NCBI GenBank assembly: GCA_015075555.1
Contig: JABTUD010000001.1
Location: forward strand, 372,001-436,000
Reading direction: 5' to 3'
Source of the DNA: Thermoflexaceae bacterium
GTDB lineage: Bacteria; Chloroflexota; Dehalococcoidia; Tepidiformales; Tepidiformaceae
Length of the DNA stretch: 64,000 bases
Below, piece by piece: positions 18,825 to 28,303 of this stretch. Position 1 is the stretch's first letter. Every line of letters starts with the position of its first letter. The notes beneath the pieces were generated by a model, which was not told the origin of the DNA, did not search any database, and saw only the letters and a program-made list of their open reading frames with translations. The translations under genes and the position numbers were made by a program.

Positions 18825-21221
18825 ATGGTGAGCACCACGCATTGGGGTACAGGGGCCGGGCCCGAACGATGGGAACCGGCACCGCTTTCGGAGAATGCCC
18901 TCGTGGTCATGGATCGCCGCATCGTCCGGCGCGATGACAGGGGCGAGCCCCTGGAGACCCCCGACGAGTGCTTCAGGCGGGTGGCACAGAACCTGTCGCA
19001 GGCGGAGCTCCGGTTCGGCGGCACAGAGGCCGACCGGGCGGCGGCAGAGGAGCTGTTCTATCGCTTGATGGCTTCGCTCGATTTCCTGCCAAACTCGCCC
19101 ACACTGGTTAATGCCGGGCGGGAGTTGCAGCAGCTCTCCGCGTGTTTCGTACTTCCGGTGCCCGACTCGATAGACGGGATCTTCGAAGCGATCCGCAACA
19201 CGGCCATCATCCACAAGTCGGGTGGCGGCACGGGATTCGCCTTCTCGCGGTTGCGCCCCGCGAACGACCGGGTGCAATCGACCATGGGGGTAGCAAGCGG
19301 ACCGGTGTCATTCATGAAGGTCTTCGATGCCGCGACCGAGGCGATCAAGCAGGGCGGGACCCGGCGCGGCGCGAATATGGGCATCCTCCGTGTCGACCAC
19401 CCGGACATTGACCTCTTCATCGAAATGAAGGCCGACATGACGACGCTGACGAACTTCAACATCAGCGTGGCGGTTACGGATACCTTCATGCAGGCGGTGG
19501 AAGCGGGCACGGAGTACGAGCTGGTGAACCCCAAGTCGGGTGAGGTTGTGGGGCAGCGAAACGCGCGGGAGGTGTGGGAGAAGATGGTGGCGAACGCCTG
19601 GAAGAACGGCGACCCGGGCGTTGTCTTCGTTGACCGGATCAACGACAGCCGCGCCAATCCTGTGCCCGGGCGGGGGCCCATCGAATCGACCAACCCCTGT
19701 GGCGAGCAGCCGCTCTACGCGTACGACTCGTGCAACCTTGGCTCGATTGCCCTGCAGCGGCTGGTGACGGGTGAGCCAGGTAGCCGCACTGTCGACTGGG
19801 AGCGGCTGGCGCTCATTGTGCGGCAGACGGTGCATTTCCTGGACAACGTGATTGAGATGAACGCCTATCCGATCCCGGAGATCGCGGAGACTTCGCACGC
19901 AATCCGGCGCATTGGCCTGGGCGTGATGGGCTGGGCCGACATGCTCATCAACCTGGGAATCCCGTACGACTCGGAGGAAGCGCTTGAGCTGGGGCGGAAG
20001 GTGATGGGCTTTATCCAGCAGGAGGCCGACGCGGCGTCGCAGCAGCTGGCGGCCGTGCGCGGCAACTTCCCCGACTGGGCGGACTCTGTCTACGGTCCGC
20101 GCGGCCCCGAAGGCCCGCGTCCGATGCGCAACTCGACGCGCACAACCATCGCTCCGACGGGCACGCTCAGCATCATTGCCGGCTGCTCAAGTGGCATCGA
20201 GCCGGTCTTTGCACTGGCCTTTGTGCGCTCGCACTACCTGGACAAGGACGACCCGGCGAAGCGCACCGAGCTCTTTGAAGTGAACAGCGAGTTCGAAGCA
20301 GCGGCCAGGGCAGGCGGCTTCTATAGCCAGGATCTCATCCGTTTCCTTGCCGAAGGTGGACACCTCGCGGAGCGCGAAGATGTGCCCGGCTGGGCAAAGC
20401 GGCTGTTCGTAACCGCGCACGACATTACGCCCGAATGGCATGTGAGGATGCAGGCCGCCTTCCAGGAGCACACCGACAATGCGGTCTCCAAGACGATCAA
20501 CTTCGCCAACTCGGCGACCGTGGACGATGTGCGGCTCGCCTATGAGCTTGCTTTCCGGGTGGGCTGCAAGGGAATCACGATCTACCGTGACGGGTCTCGC
20601 GAGATGCAGGTCCTGAAGCATGCGGAGAAGAGCGATGCCCAGCAGGCAGTGGAAGCGGCCCAGGCTCTGATCCAGCAACACGCGGGCCCGGTCCGCCGCA
20701 AGCTCCCCGACGAGCGCGCCTCCATCACCCACAAGTTCCGGGTGGGCGAACAGGAAGGCTACATGACGGTCGGGCTTTTCGATGACGGCACGCCGGGCGA
20801 GGTGTTCATCAACGTGAACAAGCAGGGCTCGACTGTGAGCGGCCTCATGGACACCGTGGCGATGCTGACGAGCTACGCTCTGCAATACGGCGTGCCGATC
20901 CAGGAGCTGGCGAGCAAGCTCAAGAACTCGCGCTTTGAGCCGAGCGGCCCGACCAGCAACAAGCAGATTCCAATTGCCACAAGCATCGTCGACTACGTGT
21001 TCCGATGGTTGGAGCTGAAGTTCAACGGCGAAAGGGCTGGCGTGCAGCCGACCCTCATCCCGGCCGACCTGATTGCCCGCTCGACCGGCGTCGACATGTA
21101 CACAGCCCAGCACGATGATTCGGTGCCCAGCGGCGTAGGCTGCCCCGATTGCGGTGCGGTGCTGTTCTACGGCGAGGGGTGTCTCATCTGCCGGAACTGC
21201 GGCTACAACAAGTGCGGATGA
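18825..21221 (+). CDS. nrdJ: Adenosylcobalamin-dependent (class II) ribonucleoside-diphosphate reductase
   Basis: A 798-residue class II reductase that makes deoxyribonucleotides with or without oxygen, using B12 to form the Cys thiyl radical. ATG 18825 follows GGGGAGG; the open frame extends further upstream without a ribosome site. Core motifs are FLPNSPTLVNAG, ELQQLSACFVLPVPDSI (redox Cys), IIHKSGGGTGFAFSRLRP, GPVSFMKVFDAATEAIKQGG, ESTNPCGEQPLYAYDSCNLGSI (radical Cys and general-base Glu), RNSTRTTIAPTGTLSIIAG and GCKGITIYRDGSRE. The C-terminus CPDCGAVLFYGEGCLICRNC plus GYNKCG is a zinc-ribbon carrying the redox-active pair. Controlled by a LexA box at 18769 and possibly, through the upstream operon, by NrdR. 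Confidence 0.95.
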   Translation: MVSTTHWGTGAGPERWEPAPLSENALVVMDRRIVRRDDRGEPLETPDECFRRVAQNLSQAELRFGGTEADRAAAEELFYRLMASLDFLPNSPTLVNAGRELQQLSACFVLPVPDSIDGIFEAIRNTAIIHKSGGGTGFAFSRLRPANDRVQSTMGVASGPVSFMKVFDAATEAIKQGGTRRGANMGILRVDHPDIDLFIEMKADMTTLTNFNISVAVTDTFMQAVEAGTEYELVNPKSGEVVGQRNAREVWEKMVANAWKNGDPGVVFVDRINDSRANPVPGRGPIESTNPCGEQPLYAYDSCNLGSIALQRLVTGEPGSRTVDWERLALIVRQTVHFLDNVIEMNAYPIPEIAETSHAIRRIGLGVMGWADMLINLGIPYDSEEALELGRKVMGFIQQEADAASQQLAAVRGNFPDWADSVYGPRGPEGPRPMRNSTRTTIAPTGTLSIIAGCSSGIEPVFALAFVRSHYLDKDDPAKRTELFEVNSEFEAAARAGGFYSQDLIRFLAEGGHLAEREDVPGWAKRLFVTAHDITPEWHVRMQAAFQEHTDNAVSKTINFANSATVDDVRLAYELAFRVGCKGITIYRDGSREMQVLKHAEKSDAQQAVEAAQALIQQHAGPVRRKLPDERASITHKFRVGEQEGYMTVGLFDDGTPGEVFINVNKQGSTVSGLMDTVAMLTSYALQYGVPIQELASKLKNSRFEPSGPTSNKQIPIATSIVDYVFRWLELKFNGERAGVQPTLIPADLIARSTGVDMYTAQHDDSVPSGVGCPDCGAVLFYGEGCLICRNCGYNKCG

Positions 21222-21283
21222 TGCATCGGCCCGAAAGGTGAACCAGCGGCGGGATGGGCGACGGGCAATCCCGCCGCTGGCGT

Positions 21284-21289
21284 TACAAT
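21284..21289 (+). promoter_or_regulatory. Candidate -10 (TACAAT) for a leaderless transcript
   Basis: TACAAT ends six bases before ATG 21296, placing the expected transcription start on the start codon. No ribosome site and no clear -35 are present. Confidence 0.35.
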
Positions 21290-21295
21290 CCATCC

Positions 21296-21559
21296 ATGGG
21301 CTTCTACTACGGCCCCCCGGAACCTCCCGAAGAGGAAAGACCCGCAGGCTTTCGCGAGACGATGACCATCATCTGGGCAGCGTTTTCAGTGCTGGCGGTT
21401 CCGCTCGCTCTGATCCTGGGGGTGTTCTTCGGGATCGTGTTGATCATCTGGCTCTTCTTCATCAGCAGGCTGCTGGGGGCCGCCATCATCATCGCTATCA
21501 TTGCCGCGGTCGTTGGCTACGGCGTGTGGGAGGCGAAGCACCCGCCCAGGCTGCGATGA
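21296..21559 (+). CDS. Small two-helix membrane protein
   Basis: An 87-residue protein: MGFYYGPPEPPEEERPAGF is an acidic, Pro-rich cytosolic start, followed by two membrane helices (residues ~24-50 and ~55-75) joined by a short turn, and a basic end KHPPRLR. No functional motif. It overlaps yggS by ATGA, so it belongs to the yggS-proC-yggT operon; the TACAAT element before it probably drives the group. Possibly a small subunit or membrane adaptor; function not known. Confidence 0.7.
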   Translation: MGFYYGPPEPPEEERPAGFRETMTIIWAAFSVLAVPLALILGVFFGIVLIIWLFFISRLLGAAIIIAIIAAVVGYGVWEAKHPPRLR

Positions 21560-22239
21560 CCGATGAAGTGGGCAGGGAAGTTGCGAGACGAATCGCGGCC
21601 GTTCGCGGACGCATTGATGCGGCGTGTGGCCGCGCTGGGCGTGACCCGGCGTCGGTGACGCTGGTCGCTGTCACAAAGGGGTGGCCGCCCGAGACGGTGG
21701 CGCGCGCCTGGGAGGCGGGAATCCGCGACTTCGGCGAGAACCGCGTCCAGGAAGGTGCGCTCAAAGTGGGCGCGCTGGCTGCTGCGGGCATCAGGCCGAC
21801 CTGGCACCTCATCGGCAACCTGCAAACGAACAAGGCCCGGCTGGCTGTACGGACCTTTGATATACTCCACGCCGTCGACTCCGAACGGCTGCTGCGAACT
21901 ATCGCCGCGGCCGCGGCGTCACCTGTTCGGATGATGATCGAAGTCAACATTTCCGGTGAAGCTGCCAAGCACGGGATCGCGCCCGTGGCGCTTCCTTCCC
22001 TTTTGGAGGCCGCCCGGCAGGCGCCGCTTGCCCGTGTGGAGGGACTGATGACCGTGGCCCCGCTCGTCGCTGACCCGGAGGAATCGCGGCCAGTCTTCCG
22101 GCGGCTCAGCGAGCTGGGCCGGGAGCACCGCCTGCCGTACCTTTCAATGGGAATGACGGGCGACTTCGAGGTTGCTGTGGAGGAAGGCGCGACGCACGTG
22201 CGCATCGGGAGGGCCCTTTTCGGGGGGCGGCCGGCATGA
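21556..22239 (+). CDS. yggS: YggS/PROSC family PLP-binding homeostasis protein
   Basis: A 227-residue single-domain TIM barrel that binds pyridoxal phosphate without known enzyme activity and keeps PLP and amino-acid pools in balance. PLP Lys is in TLVAVTKGWPPE (residue ~40). Other marks: IRDFGENRVQEG, TWHLIGNLQTNKAR, ILHAVDS, MMIEVNISGEAAKHG, RVEGLMTVAP, YLSMGMTGDFEVAVEEGATHVRIGRALFG (family signature, given in part). Overlaps the upstream membrane gene and proC by ATGA. Conserved neighbourhood yggS-proC-yggT. Confidence 0.92.
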   Translation: MTDEVGREVARRIAAVRGRIDAACGRAGRDPASVTLVAVTKGWPPETVARAWEAGIRDFGENRVQEGALKVGALAAAGIRPTWHLIGNLQTNKARLAVRTFDILHAVDSERLLRTIAAAAASPVRMMIEVNISGEAAKHGIAPVALPSLLEAARQAPLARVEGLMTVAPLVADPEESRPVFRRLSELGREHRLPYLSMGMTGDFEVAVEEGATHVRIGRALFGGRPA

Positions 22240-23030
22240 AAGTGGCGATCATCGGCGGCGGCGTCATGGGAGAGGCGATACTCGCGGCTGCGATTGAGCG
22301 GGGGGTCTTCGTGCCCGCGGGTGTGGTTGTATGCGAAGTCCTCGAACACCGTCGCAACCAGATTCGCGCCGAATACGGCGTGGGTGTGACGACGAGCAGC
22401 CCGGAGGCGATGGCCGAGGCCGACGTCGTCCTCCTTTCGGTAAAGCCGCAAGACGTGCATTCCGTCCGCGGCCAGGTCCGCGATGACGCTTTGATCATCT
22501 CGATCATGGCTGGCATCCCGATCCGGGCGATCATCGAGGAGTTCCACCACGAGCGCGTGGTGCGGGTGATGCCCAACACGCCGGTCGCGGCGAAGGCGGG
22601 GATGAGCGCGTGGACAGCCACGGCCACGGTCTCGGCGGAGCAGCGGGAGATGGCGCGATCGCTGCTTGGCGCCATCGGCCGGGAGATGTACTTCGAGGAT
22701 GAGAAGAAGCTCGACATGGCAACGGCGGTGAGCGGAAGCGGCCCTGGGTATGTCTACCTGTTTATCGAGGCGATGATCGAGGGCGGTGTCTCCATTGGCC
22801 TGACCCGTGCCCAGGCAGAGGAGATGGTGCTGCAAACGGTGTACGGTTCGGCGGTGTACGCGCAGGAGTGCGGACGGCGGCCGGCGGAGCTGCGGGGAAT
22901 GGTGACCTCGCCGGCGGGCACCACGGCAGCCGGGCTGCTTGAGCTTGAGCGGGGAGCAGTGCGGGCGGCTGTCATCGATGCTATCCAGGCTGCCTACGAG
23001 CGCGCACGCGAGCTGGGCGGGCAGGCTTGA
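22236..23030 (+). CDS. proC: Pyrroline-5-carboxylate reductase
   Basis: A 264-residue enzyme for the last step of proline synthesis, NAD(P)H reduction of pyrroline-5-carboxylate. The Rossmann start is MKVAIIGGGVMGEAILAA; VLLSVKPQDV, SIMAGIPI, VVRVMPNTPVAAKAGMSA and TAVSGSGPGYVYLFIEAM are family blocks. The C-terminal dimer/active-site helix includes RGMVTSPAGTTAAGLLELERG. ATGA overlap with yggS, and its stop overlaps the TTG start of yggT. Confidence 0.95.
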   Translation: MKVAIIGGGVMGEAILAAAIERGVFVPAGVVVCEVLEHRRNQIRAEYGVGVTTSSPEAMAEADVVLLSVKPQDVHSVRGQVRDDALIISIMAGIPIRAIIEEFHHERVVRVMPNTPVAAKAGMSAWTATATVSAEQREMARSLLGAIGREMYFEDEKKLDMATAVSGSGPGYVYLFIEAMIEGGVSIGLTRAQAEEMVLQTVYGSAVYAQECGRRPAELRGMVTSPAGTTAAGLLELERGAVRAAVIDAIQAAYERARELGGQA

Positions 23031-23287
23031 ACGAACAGATCGCGCTGGTCTTCTCGACCTTCCTCTACATCCTGATCCTGTTGATCATCGCGCGGTCGCT
23101 GATGAGCTGGTTTCCCGTTTCGCCCGGTAACCCCTTTGTCCGCTTCTTGCACGAAGTGACCGAGCCGCTGCTGGAGCCGGTCCGGCGAATTCTGCCCCGC
23201 ACGGGGATGATCGACTTCAGCGCGATGGCCGTCATCGTCCTGCTGTACGCAATGATCTACGCGGTGGGGCGCGTAAGCACGGGTTGA
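23027..23287 (+). CDS. yggT: YggT family membrane protein, first copy
   Basis: An 86-residue protein with two hydrophobic helices and the family mark ARSLMSWFPVSPGNPFVRFL, then EPLLEPVRRILPRTGMIDFS. YggT-family proteins (YlmG in Gram-positives) sit in the membrane near division and cell-wall genes; the molecular role is unclear. TTG 23027 overlaps the proC stop. A second, diverged copy follows directly. Confidence 0.85.
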   Translation: MNEQIALVFSTFLYILILLIIARSLMSWFPVSPGNPFVRFLHEVTEPLLEPVRRILPRTGMIDFSAMAVIVLLYAMIYAVGRVSTG

Positions 23288-23318
23288 CGGGGTCCCGGGG
23301 GGCGGTTTGGTATGATGG

Positions 23319-23624
23319 GTGCGTCCGCCGTGGCAGAGAGGCGGGCGGGAGACCGGCGCCATTAACCCGTACGTCGCACAGTTTACCTTTACGTTCATAC
23401 AGATGCTCACCTGGGCGATCATTGCCCGGTCGCTCCTGAGCTGGTTTCCGATTGACCAGGGGAGTCCGCTTTACCAGATGCTCTACCGCGTGACCGAGCC
23501 GATCATCGACCCCATTCGCAAGGTGCTGCCGAGCACGGGCATGATCGACCTGAGCCCGATGGCGGCGATCGTCGTGCTGATGGTGCTCGGCCAGTTCATC
23601 CTCGGCCTCCAGGCTCCTGCCTGA
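23319..23624 (+). CDS. YggT family membrane protein, second copy
   Basis: A paralogue of the preceding gene: IIARSLLSWFPIDQGSPLYQML, EPIIDPIRKVLPSTGMIDLS and a final helix. The start is uncertain. GTG 23319 would prepend an Arg-rich, non-conserved 14 residues. Family alignment places the natural start near INPYVAQF, where the codon is ATT 23361 behind GGCGGGAG. An extended -10 (TGGTATGAT, 23308-23316) lies almost on the GTG, which argues against that start if the promoter is real. Tandem YggT genes are known in actinobacteria and Chloroflexota. Confidence 0.75.
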   Translation: MRPPWQRGGRETGAINPYVAQFTFTFIQMLTWAIIARSLLSWFPIDQGSPLYQMLYRVTEPIIDPIRKVLPSTGMIDLSPMAAIVVLMVLGQFILGLQAPA

Positions 23625-23669
23625 TCGCCCGGCGTGACGGCCGGTCACTTTGGGCGGCACACTGGTTGC

Positions 23670-24620
23670 ATGATAGCGAATGACGCGCCGGGCGTGCTCG
23701 CGATCGAAGCGCGCAACCTGAGATTGGCATACGGCCCGCGCCTGGCCCTTGATGAGCTTTCGCTGGATGTTCCTGCGGGGGGCGTGTTCGGGCTTCTTGG
23801 TCCGAACGGAAGCGGCAAGAGCACCTTCATCACAATGGTCGCGGCCATGCAGGGCCCCCGCGAGGGGTCGTTACGTGTCCTGGGGCAGGCTCCCTGCGCG
23901 GCATTGCGCGCCCGGGTGGGGACCGTGTTCCAGGAGACCGCCCTCGACCCCGCAATGACGGCAGGCGAGACCCTGGGACTGGCGGGGAGGCTCTTTGGAC
24001 TGTCGAAGTCAGCAGCTTCGGCCCGGGCGGCAAGCCTTCTTGGGGAGTTCGGGCTGGGCGATCGTGCTAACGATGCGGTGGCAAAGCTCTCAGGCGGAAT
24101 GCGGCGCCGGCTGGAAGTAGCGAGGGCGCTGCTCCACGAACCGCGCCTGATACTCCTCGACGAGCCTACAACCGGCGTCGACCCGGAAGAACGCCGGGCG
24201 CTCTGGCAGGGCCTCCGCGAGCGCAGGGGCCAGGATTGCACAATCGTCATCGCGACGAACGACCTTGCCGAGGCGGAGACGGTCTGCGACGAGGTGGCAT
24301 TCTTGCGTCACGGCCGGGTAGTGGTGACGGGTACCCCGGCCCAGCTCAAGCGGGGACTCGGGCGGGAAGCCGTCCGCGTGCGGTGGGCGACCGCGCCGGA
24401 CGCAGCCAATGCCGCAGCGTACGGCTGGGAAGGCTGCGGCACGGTGACCCGGGACGGCGACGAGGTGTTGTTCACGGTGGAGAATGCTGCGTCGTTCGTT
24501 CCCCGCCTGTTCGCCATGGCGCCGGGACCGATCCGGGCGCTGAGCATCGAGCCTTCGTCACTTGAAGATGCCTACTTCCAGCACGTTGGCGGCCGGGCGC
24601 GGGACGAGGGGCGCACATGA
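23670..24620 (+). CDS. ABC-2 type transporter ATP-binding protein
   Basis: A 316-residue ATPase of an export system. Walker A is GLLGPNGSGKST, Q-loop VGTVFQETALD, signature LSGGMRRRLEVARALL, Walker B LILLDEPTTGVDPEER and the H-loop region TIVIATNDLAEAETV; the switch His expected after ATN is replaced by Asn/Asp context, which is unusual. A C-terminal ~85-residue extension follows (EAVRVRW to the end), typical of drug/multidrug ABC-2 ATPases. The start is set at ATG 23670; a GTG at 23634 is possible. Overlaps the permease by ATGA. Confidence 0.88.
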   Translation: MIANDAPGVLAIEARNLRLAYGPRLALDELSLDVPAGGVFGLLGPNGSGKSTFITMVAAMQGPREGSLRVLGQAPCAALRARVGTVFQETALDPAMTAGETLGLAGRLFGLSKSAASARAASLLGEFGLGDRANDAVAKLSGGMRRRLEVARALLHEPRLILLDEPTTGVDPEERRALWQGLRERRGQDCTIVIATNDLAEAETVCDEVAFLRHGRVVVTGTPAQLKRGLGREAVRVRWATAPDAANAAAYGWEGCGTVTRDGDEVLFTVENAASFVPRLFAMAPGPIRALSIEPSSLEDAYFQHVGGRARDEGRT

Positions 24621-25405
24621 ACGGCCCTGGGGCCTGGCTTACTATCTGCGAGAGGGATGTGCGGGCCGTGGTCCGTTCGCGGTCGCAGCTGTATTCGTCC
24701 ATGTTCACGCCGCTGTTATTGCTCGTTTTCCTTGGGAGCGGGGTCTCCCACGGGCTCGAGCCATCGCGGCTGCCGGCCGGGGGCTTCACCGCCTACATGG
24801 TCGCCGGGGTGGTGGTTATGACGTCGCTCTTTTCCTCGACGTTTGCGAGCGCGTCCTACTACCGGGATCGCGATAGCGGCATGCTTCGCTTCCTGCTCTC
24901 GTCGCCGCACTCCGCACGCACGATACTGCTCGGCAAGTCAATCGCGGGAGTGGCCATCGGTGCGGTCCAGGCGCTGGTGGTGATGGCGATTGCCGCGCCG
25001 CTCCTGGACATGGGCTGGCAGTACGGCGTTGCGGCGGGGATGCTGGTGGTCGCGGTGACGGTAGTGACCCTGAACCTGCTCCTGGCCGGGTTTGCGCTCA
25101 TGCTGGCAGCGCGAATCCAGACAATGCAGGGCTTCCACCTGCTGATGAACCTGGCGCTCTTCCCGCTGCTCTTCTTTTCGGGAGCGTTCTACCCCGTGGA
25201 TGATCTGCCCGTTTGGCTGGAGGTGCTGGCGATGGTCAATCCCCTGACGTACGCGGTTGATGCGCTCCAGGTGGCCGCCTACGCCGAGAACAACGAGGCG
25301 TTTGTGGGGCTCTGGGTAGACCTGCCGGTGCTGGCATGCTGCGCCGCCGTTGCGTTCGCGCTGAGCTCCCTGCGGCCGCCGCGGCTCACCTGGTCGGGGG
25401 AGTGA
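24617..25405 (+). CDS. ABC-2 type transporter permease
   Basis: A 262-residue integral membrane protein with six helices: an amphipathic N-terminus, SMFTPLLLLVFLGSG, TAYMVAGVVVMTSLFSSTFA, the conserved YRDRDSGMLRFLLSSPHSAR loop, and LFFSGAFYPVDDLPVWL followed by VNPLTYAVDALQ, the ABC-2 signature. It pairs with the ATPase just upstream (ATGA overlap) to form a two-gene exporter; DrrB-like and NodJ-like permeases share this layout. The substrate is not predictable. Confidence 0.88.
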   Translation: MNGPGAWLTICERDVRAVVRSRSQLYSSMFTPLLLLVFLGSGVSHGLEPSRLPAGGFTAYMVAGVVVMTSLFSSTFASASYYRDRDSGMLRFLLSSPHSARTILLGKSIAGVAIGAVQALVVMAIAAPLLDMGWQYGVAAGMLVVAVTVVTLNLLLAGFALMLAARIQTMQGFHLLMNLALFPLLFFSGAFYPVDDLPVWLEVLAMVNPLTYAVDALQVAAYAENNEAFVGLWVDLPVLACCAAVAFALSSLRPPRLTWSGE

Positions 25406-25445
25406 CGCCGAGCAGATAGCGGGTGGCCCCGCGTGGACTCCTGTT

Positions 25446-25473
25446 TTGTGTAGCGAGCCATACGCGGTATTCT
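25446..25473 (+). promoter_or_regulatory. Candidate promoter of the rpsB operon
   Basis: TTGTGT (25446-25451), 16-base spacer, TATTCT (25468-25473), in the 147-base gap before rpsB. It would leave a leader of about 70 bases containing the small palindrome TTGTTCAACAA (25483-25493). Confidence 0.35.
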
Positions 25474-25552
25474 GGTTGAGCTTGTTCAACAAAGGCGGCG
25501 CCTGCCCCGCAATCGTGGGCAAATCTACGCGCTGCACTCATGGAGGCTTGCC

Positions 25553-26437
25553 CTGGTTACCCCGGTCAGCATGAAGCAACTGCTCGAAGCTGGTGTCCAC
25601 TTTGGCCACCAGACCCGCCGTTGGAACCCGAAGATGCGGCAATTCATCTTCACCGAGCGCAACGGCATCCACATCATCGACCTGCAGCAGACAGTCACCC
25701 GCCTGGACGATGCCATCAACTTCGTGCGCGACGTGGTCGCGGGTGGGGGCGAGGTGCTGGTGATTGGCACCAAGAAGCAGGCGCGCGAAACGGTGGAGAT
25801 CGAGGCCTCGCGCGCGGCGATGCCATTTGTCAACAATCGCTGGCTTGGCGGCACGCTCACGAACTTCCGGACCATCCAGGGCCGTATCCGCCACCTGGCG
25901 AACCTGGAAGGATCTGTGGCGAGGGGCGAGTTCTCGCGGCTGACGAAGAAGGAGCAGCTGGATATCGCCAACGAGATCGAGCGGCTCAATCGCTATTTCG
26001 GCGGCATCAAGAAGATGGAGCGCCTGCCCGCGGCGGTATTCATCATTGATACCGTCAAGGAAGACATCGCGGTGGCCGAGTGTGACCGGCTGGGGATTCC
26101 GATCGTCTCGCTTGTGGATACGAACTGCGACCCGGACCCTGTCGCTTACCCCATTCCGAGCAATGACGATGCGATCCGGGCGATCAAGCTCATCCTCGGG
26201 AAGGTGGCGGACGCGGCCATCGAGGGGCGCGCGGCGCGCGAATCGGGCGCGGGCGCGGGGGTACACGGCGACGACCTGGCCCGGCTTGCGGCGGAAGCGG
26301 ATGCTGGCCTGAAGGCAGGTGCGTTCTCGGCGACCCCGGACGAAGCCGCGGAAGCGCCTGGAGAAGCGTCCGTCACCGTGATATCAGCAGAGGCGCAGGC
26401 TGCCGCGCTGGCAGCCGTCGAGACCGGGCAGGAGTAG
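25553..26437 (+). CDS. rpsB: 30S ribosomal protein S2
   Basis: About 294 residues; S2 assembles late on the small subunit. Core blocks are [86 protein letters not shown] and [17 protein letters not shown] ~60-residue Ala/Glu-rich C-terminal tail extends past the usual end. The start is most likely CTG 25553: GGAGG (25542-25546) is six bases before it, and the extra residues VTPVS ahead of MKQLL match the usual S2 N-terminus. ATG 25571 has no ribosome site. First gene of the translation/lipid operon to cdsA. Confidence 0.95.
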   Translation: MVTPVSMKQLLEAGVHFGHQTRRWNPKMRQFIFTERNGIHIIDLQQTVTRLDDAINFVRDVVAGGGEVLVIGTKKQARETVEIEASRAAMPFVNNRWLGGTLTNFRTIQGRIRHLANLEGSVARGEFSRLTKKEQLDIANEIERLNRYFGGIKKMERLPAAVFIIDTVKEDIAVAECDRLGIPIVSLVDTNCDPDPVAYPIPSNDDAIRAIKLILGKVADAAIEGRAARESGAGAGVHGDDLARLAAEADAGLKAGAFSATPDEAAEAPGEASVTVISAEAQAAALAAVETGQE

Positions 26438-26446
26438 TCGACACCC

Positions 26447-26953
26447 TTGGAAATCACAACAGCAATGGTCAAAGAGCTCCGGGAGAGCACCGGAGCGGGC
26501 GTCATGGATGCGAAGCGCGCGCTGGAAGCGGCGGGCGGCGACATGAAGCAGGCGGTCGTCATCCTGCGCGAAAAGGGAATCGCGGCTGCGGCAAAGCGGG
26601 CCGAACGCGAGACGGCGAATGGGGTGGTTGACAGCTACATCCATGCCGGGGGCCGCATCGGCGTGCTCGTTGAGGTCAACTGCGAGACCGATTTCGTCGC
26701 CAACACGGAGGAGTTCCGGCAGCTGGCACGTAACGTCGCGATGCAGGTGGCAGCCATGAACCCGCGCTTCATTTCCAGTGAAGACCGCGCGGGGCAGGAT
26801 GTCGAAGGCACCGATGAGGAGCTATGCCTGCTCAGCCAGCCCTACATCCGCGATGGTTCCCGGACGATTGCGGACCTCGTGAAGGACACTATCGCCAAGA
26901 CCGGGGAGAACGTCAGGGTCAGGCGCTTCGAACGTTACGAGCTCGGCCGGTAG
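26447..26953 (+). CDS. tsf: Elongation factor Ts, short form
   Basis: A 168-residue nucleotide exchange factor for EF-Tu. TTG 26447 begins LEITTAMVKELRESTGAGVM, the standard start; DAKRALEAAGGDMKQAV continues the UBA-like domain, and GRIGVLVEVNCETDFVAN is the core signature that inserts Asp/Phe into EF-Tu. The protein is short because it has one core subdomain, like Thermus and several other lineages, not the E. coli form. It follows rpsB by nine bases. Confidence 0.94.
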   Translation: MEITTAMVKELRESTGAGVMDAKRALEAAGGDMKQAVVILREKGIAAAAKRAERETANGVVDSYIHAGGRIGVLVEVNCETDFVANTEEFRQLARNVAMQVAAMNPRFISSEDRAGQDVEGTDEELCLLSQPYIRDGSRTIADLVKDTIAKTGENVRVRRFERYELGR

Positions 26954-27721
<768 letters not shown>

Positions 27722-27739
27722 ACCTTTGGAGAAGATCGG

Positions 27740-28303
27740 ATGACAGACCCCGAAGAGATCCTCCTGAGCGCCGATGAGAAGATGGATGGGGCAGTGAAGG
27801 CGCTCAAGCGCGACCTGAATGGCGTGCGCACGGGGCGCGCCCACCCGAGCCTGATTGAGATGCTCGACGTGGAGTACTACGGGGCGACGACGCCGCTCAA
27901 GCAGCTGGGAACGATCAACGCTCCCGAGCCGCGGCTTCTCACGATCCAGGTATGGGACCGGGGTGCGGTAAGGGCGATCGAAAAGGCGATCCAGGCTTCG
28001 GACCTGGGGCTGAACCCGGCGATTGATGGACAGCTGATCCGGTTGCCCATTCCCCCGCTCACCGAGCAGCGGCGCAAGGAGATGGTGAAGCAGGTCCATC
28101 ACAAGGCCGAAGAAGCGCGCGTTGCCGTGCGCAACGTCCGGCGGCACGGCCACGACGACCTCCGGCGGGCGGAGAAGGATGGGCACGTCTCGCAGGACGA
28201 TATCAAGCGCCATGAGGAGCAGCTCCAGAAGCTGACCGACCAGCACATTGCGCTCATTGATGCGGAGTCGAAGAAGAAGGAGGCTGAGCTCCTTGAGGTC
28301 TAG
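27740..28303 (+). CDS. frr: Ribosome recycling factor
   Basis: A 187-residue factor that, with EF-G, splits post-termination ribosomes. Family regions: MDGAVKALKRDLNGVRTGRA, LIEMLDVEYYGATTPLKQLG, NPAIDGQLIRLPIPPLTEQRR and a three-helix bundle tail, VRNVRRHGHDDLRRAEKDG. Length is standard. GGAGA precedes ATG 27740. The last eleven bases overlap uppS. Confidence 0.96.
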   Translation: MTDPEEILLSADEKMDGAVKALKRDLNGVRTGRAHPSLIEMLDVEYYGATTPLKQLGTINAPEPRLLTIQVWDRGAVRAIEKAIQASDLGLNPAIDGQLIRLPIPPLTEQRRKEMVKQVHHKAEEARVAVRNVRRHGHDDLRRAEKDGHVSQDDIKRHEEQLQKLTDQHIALIDAESKKKEAELLEV

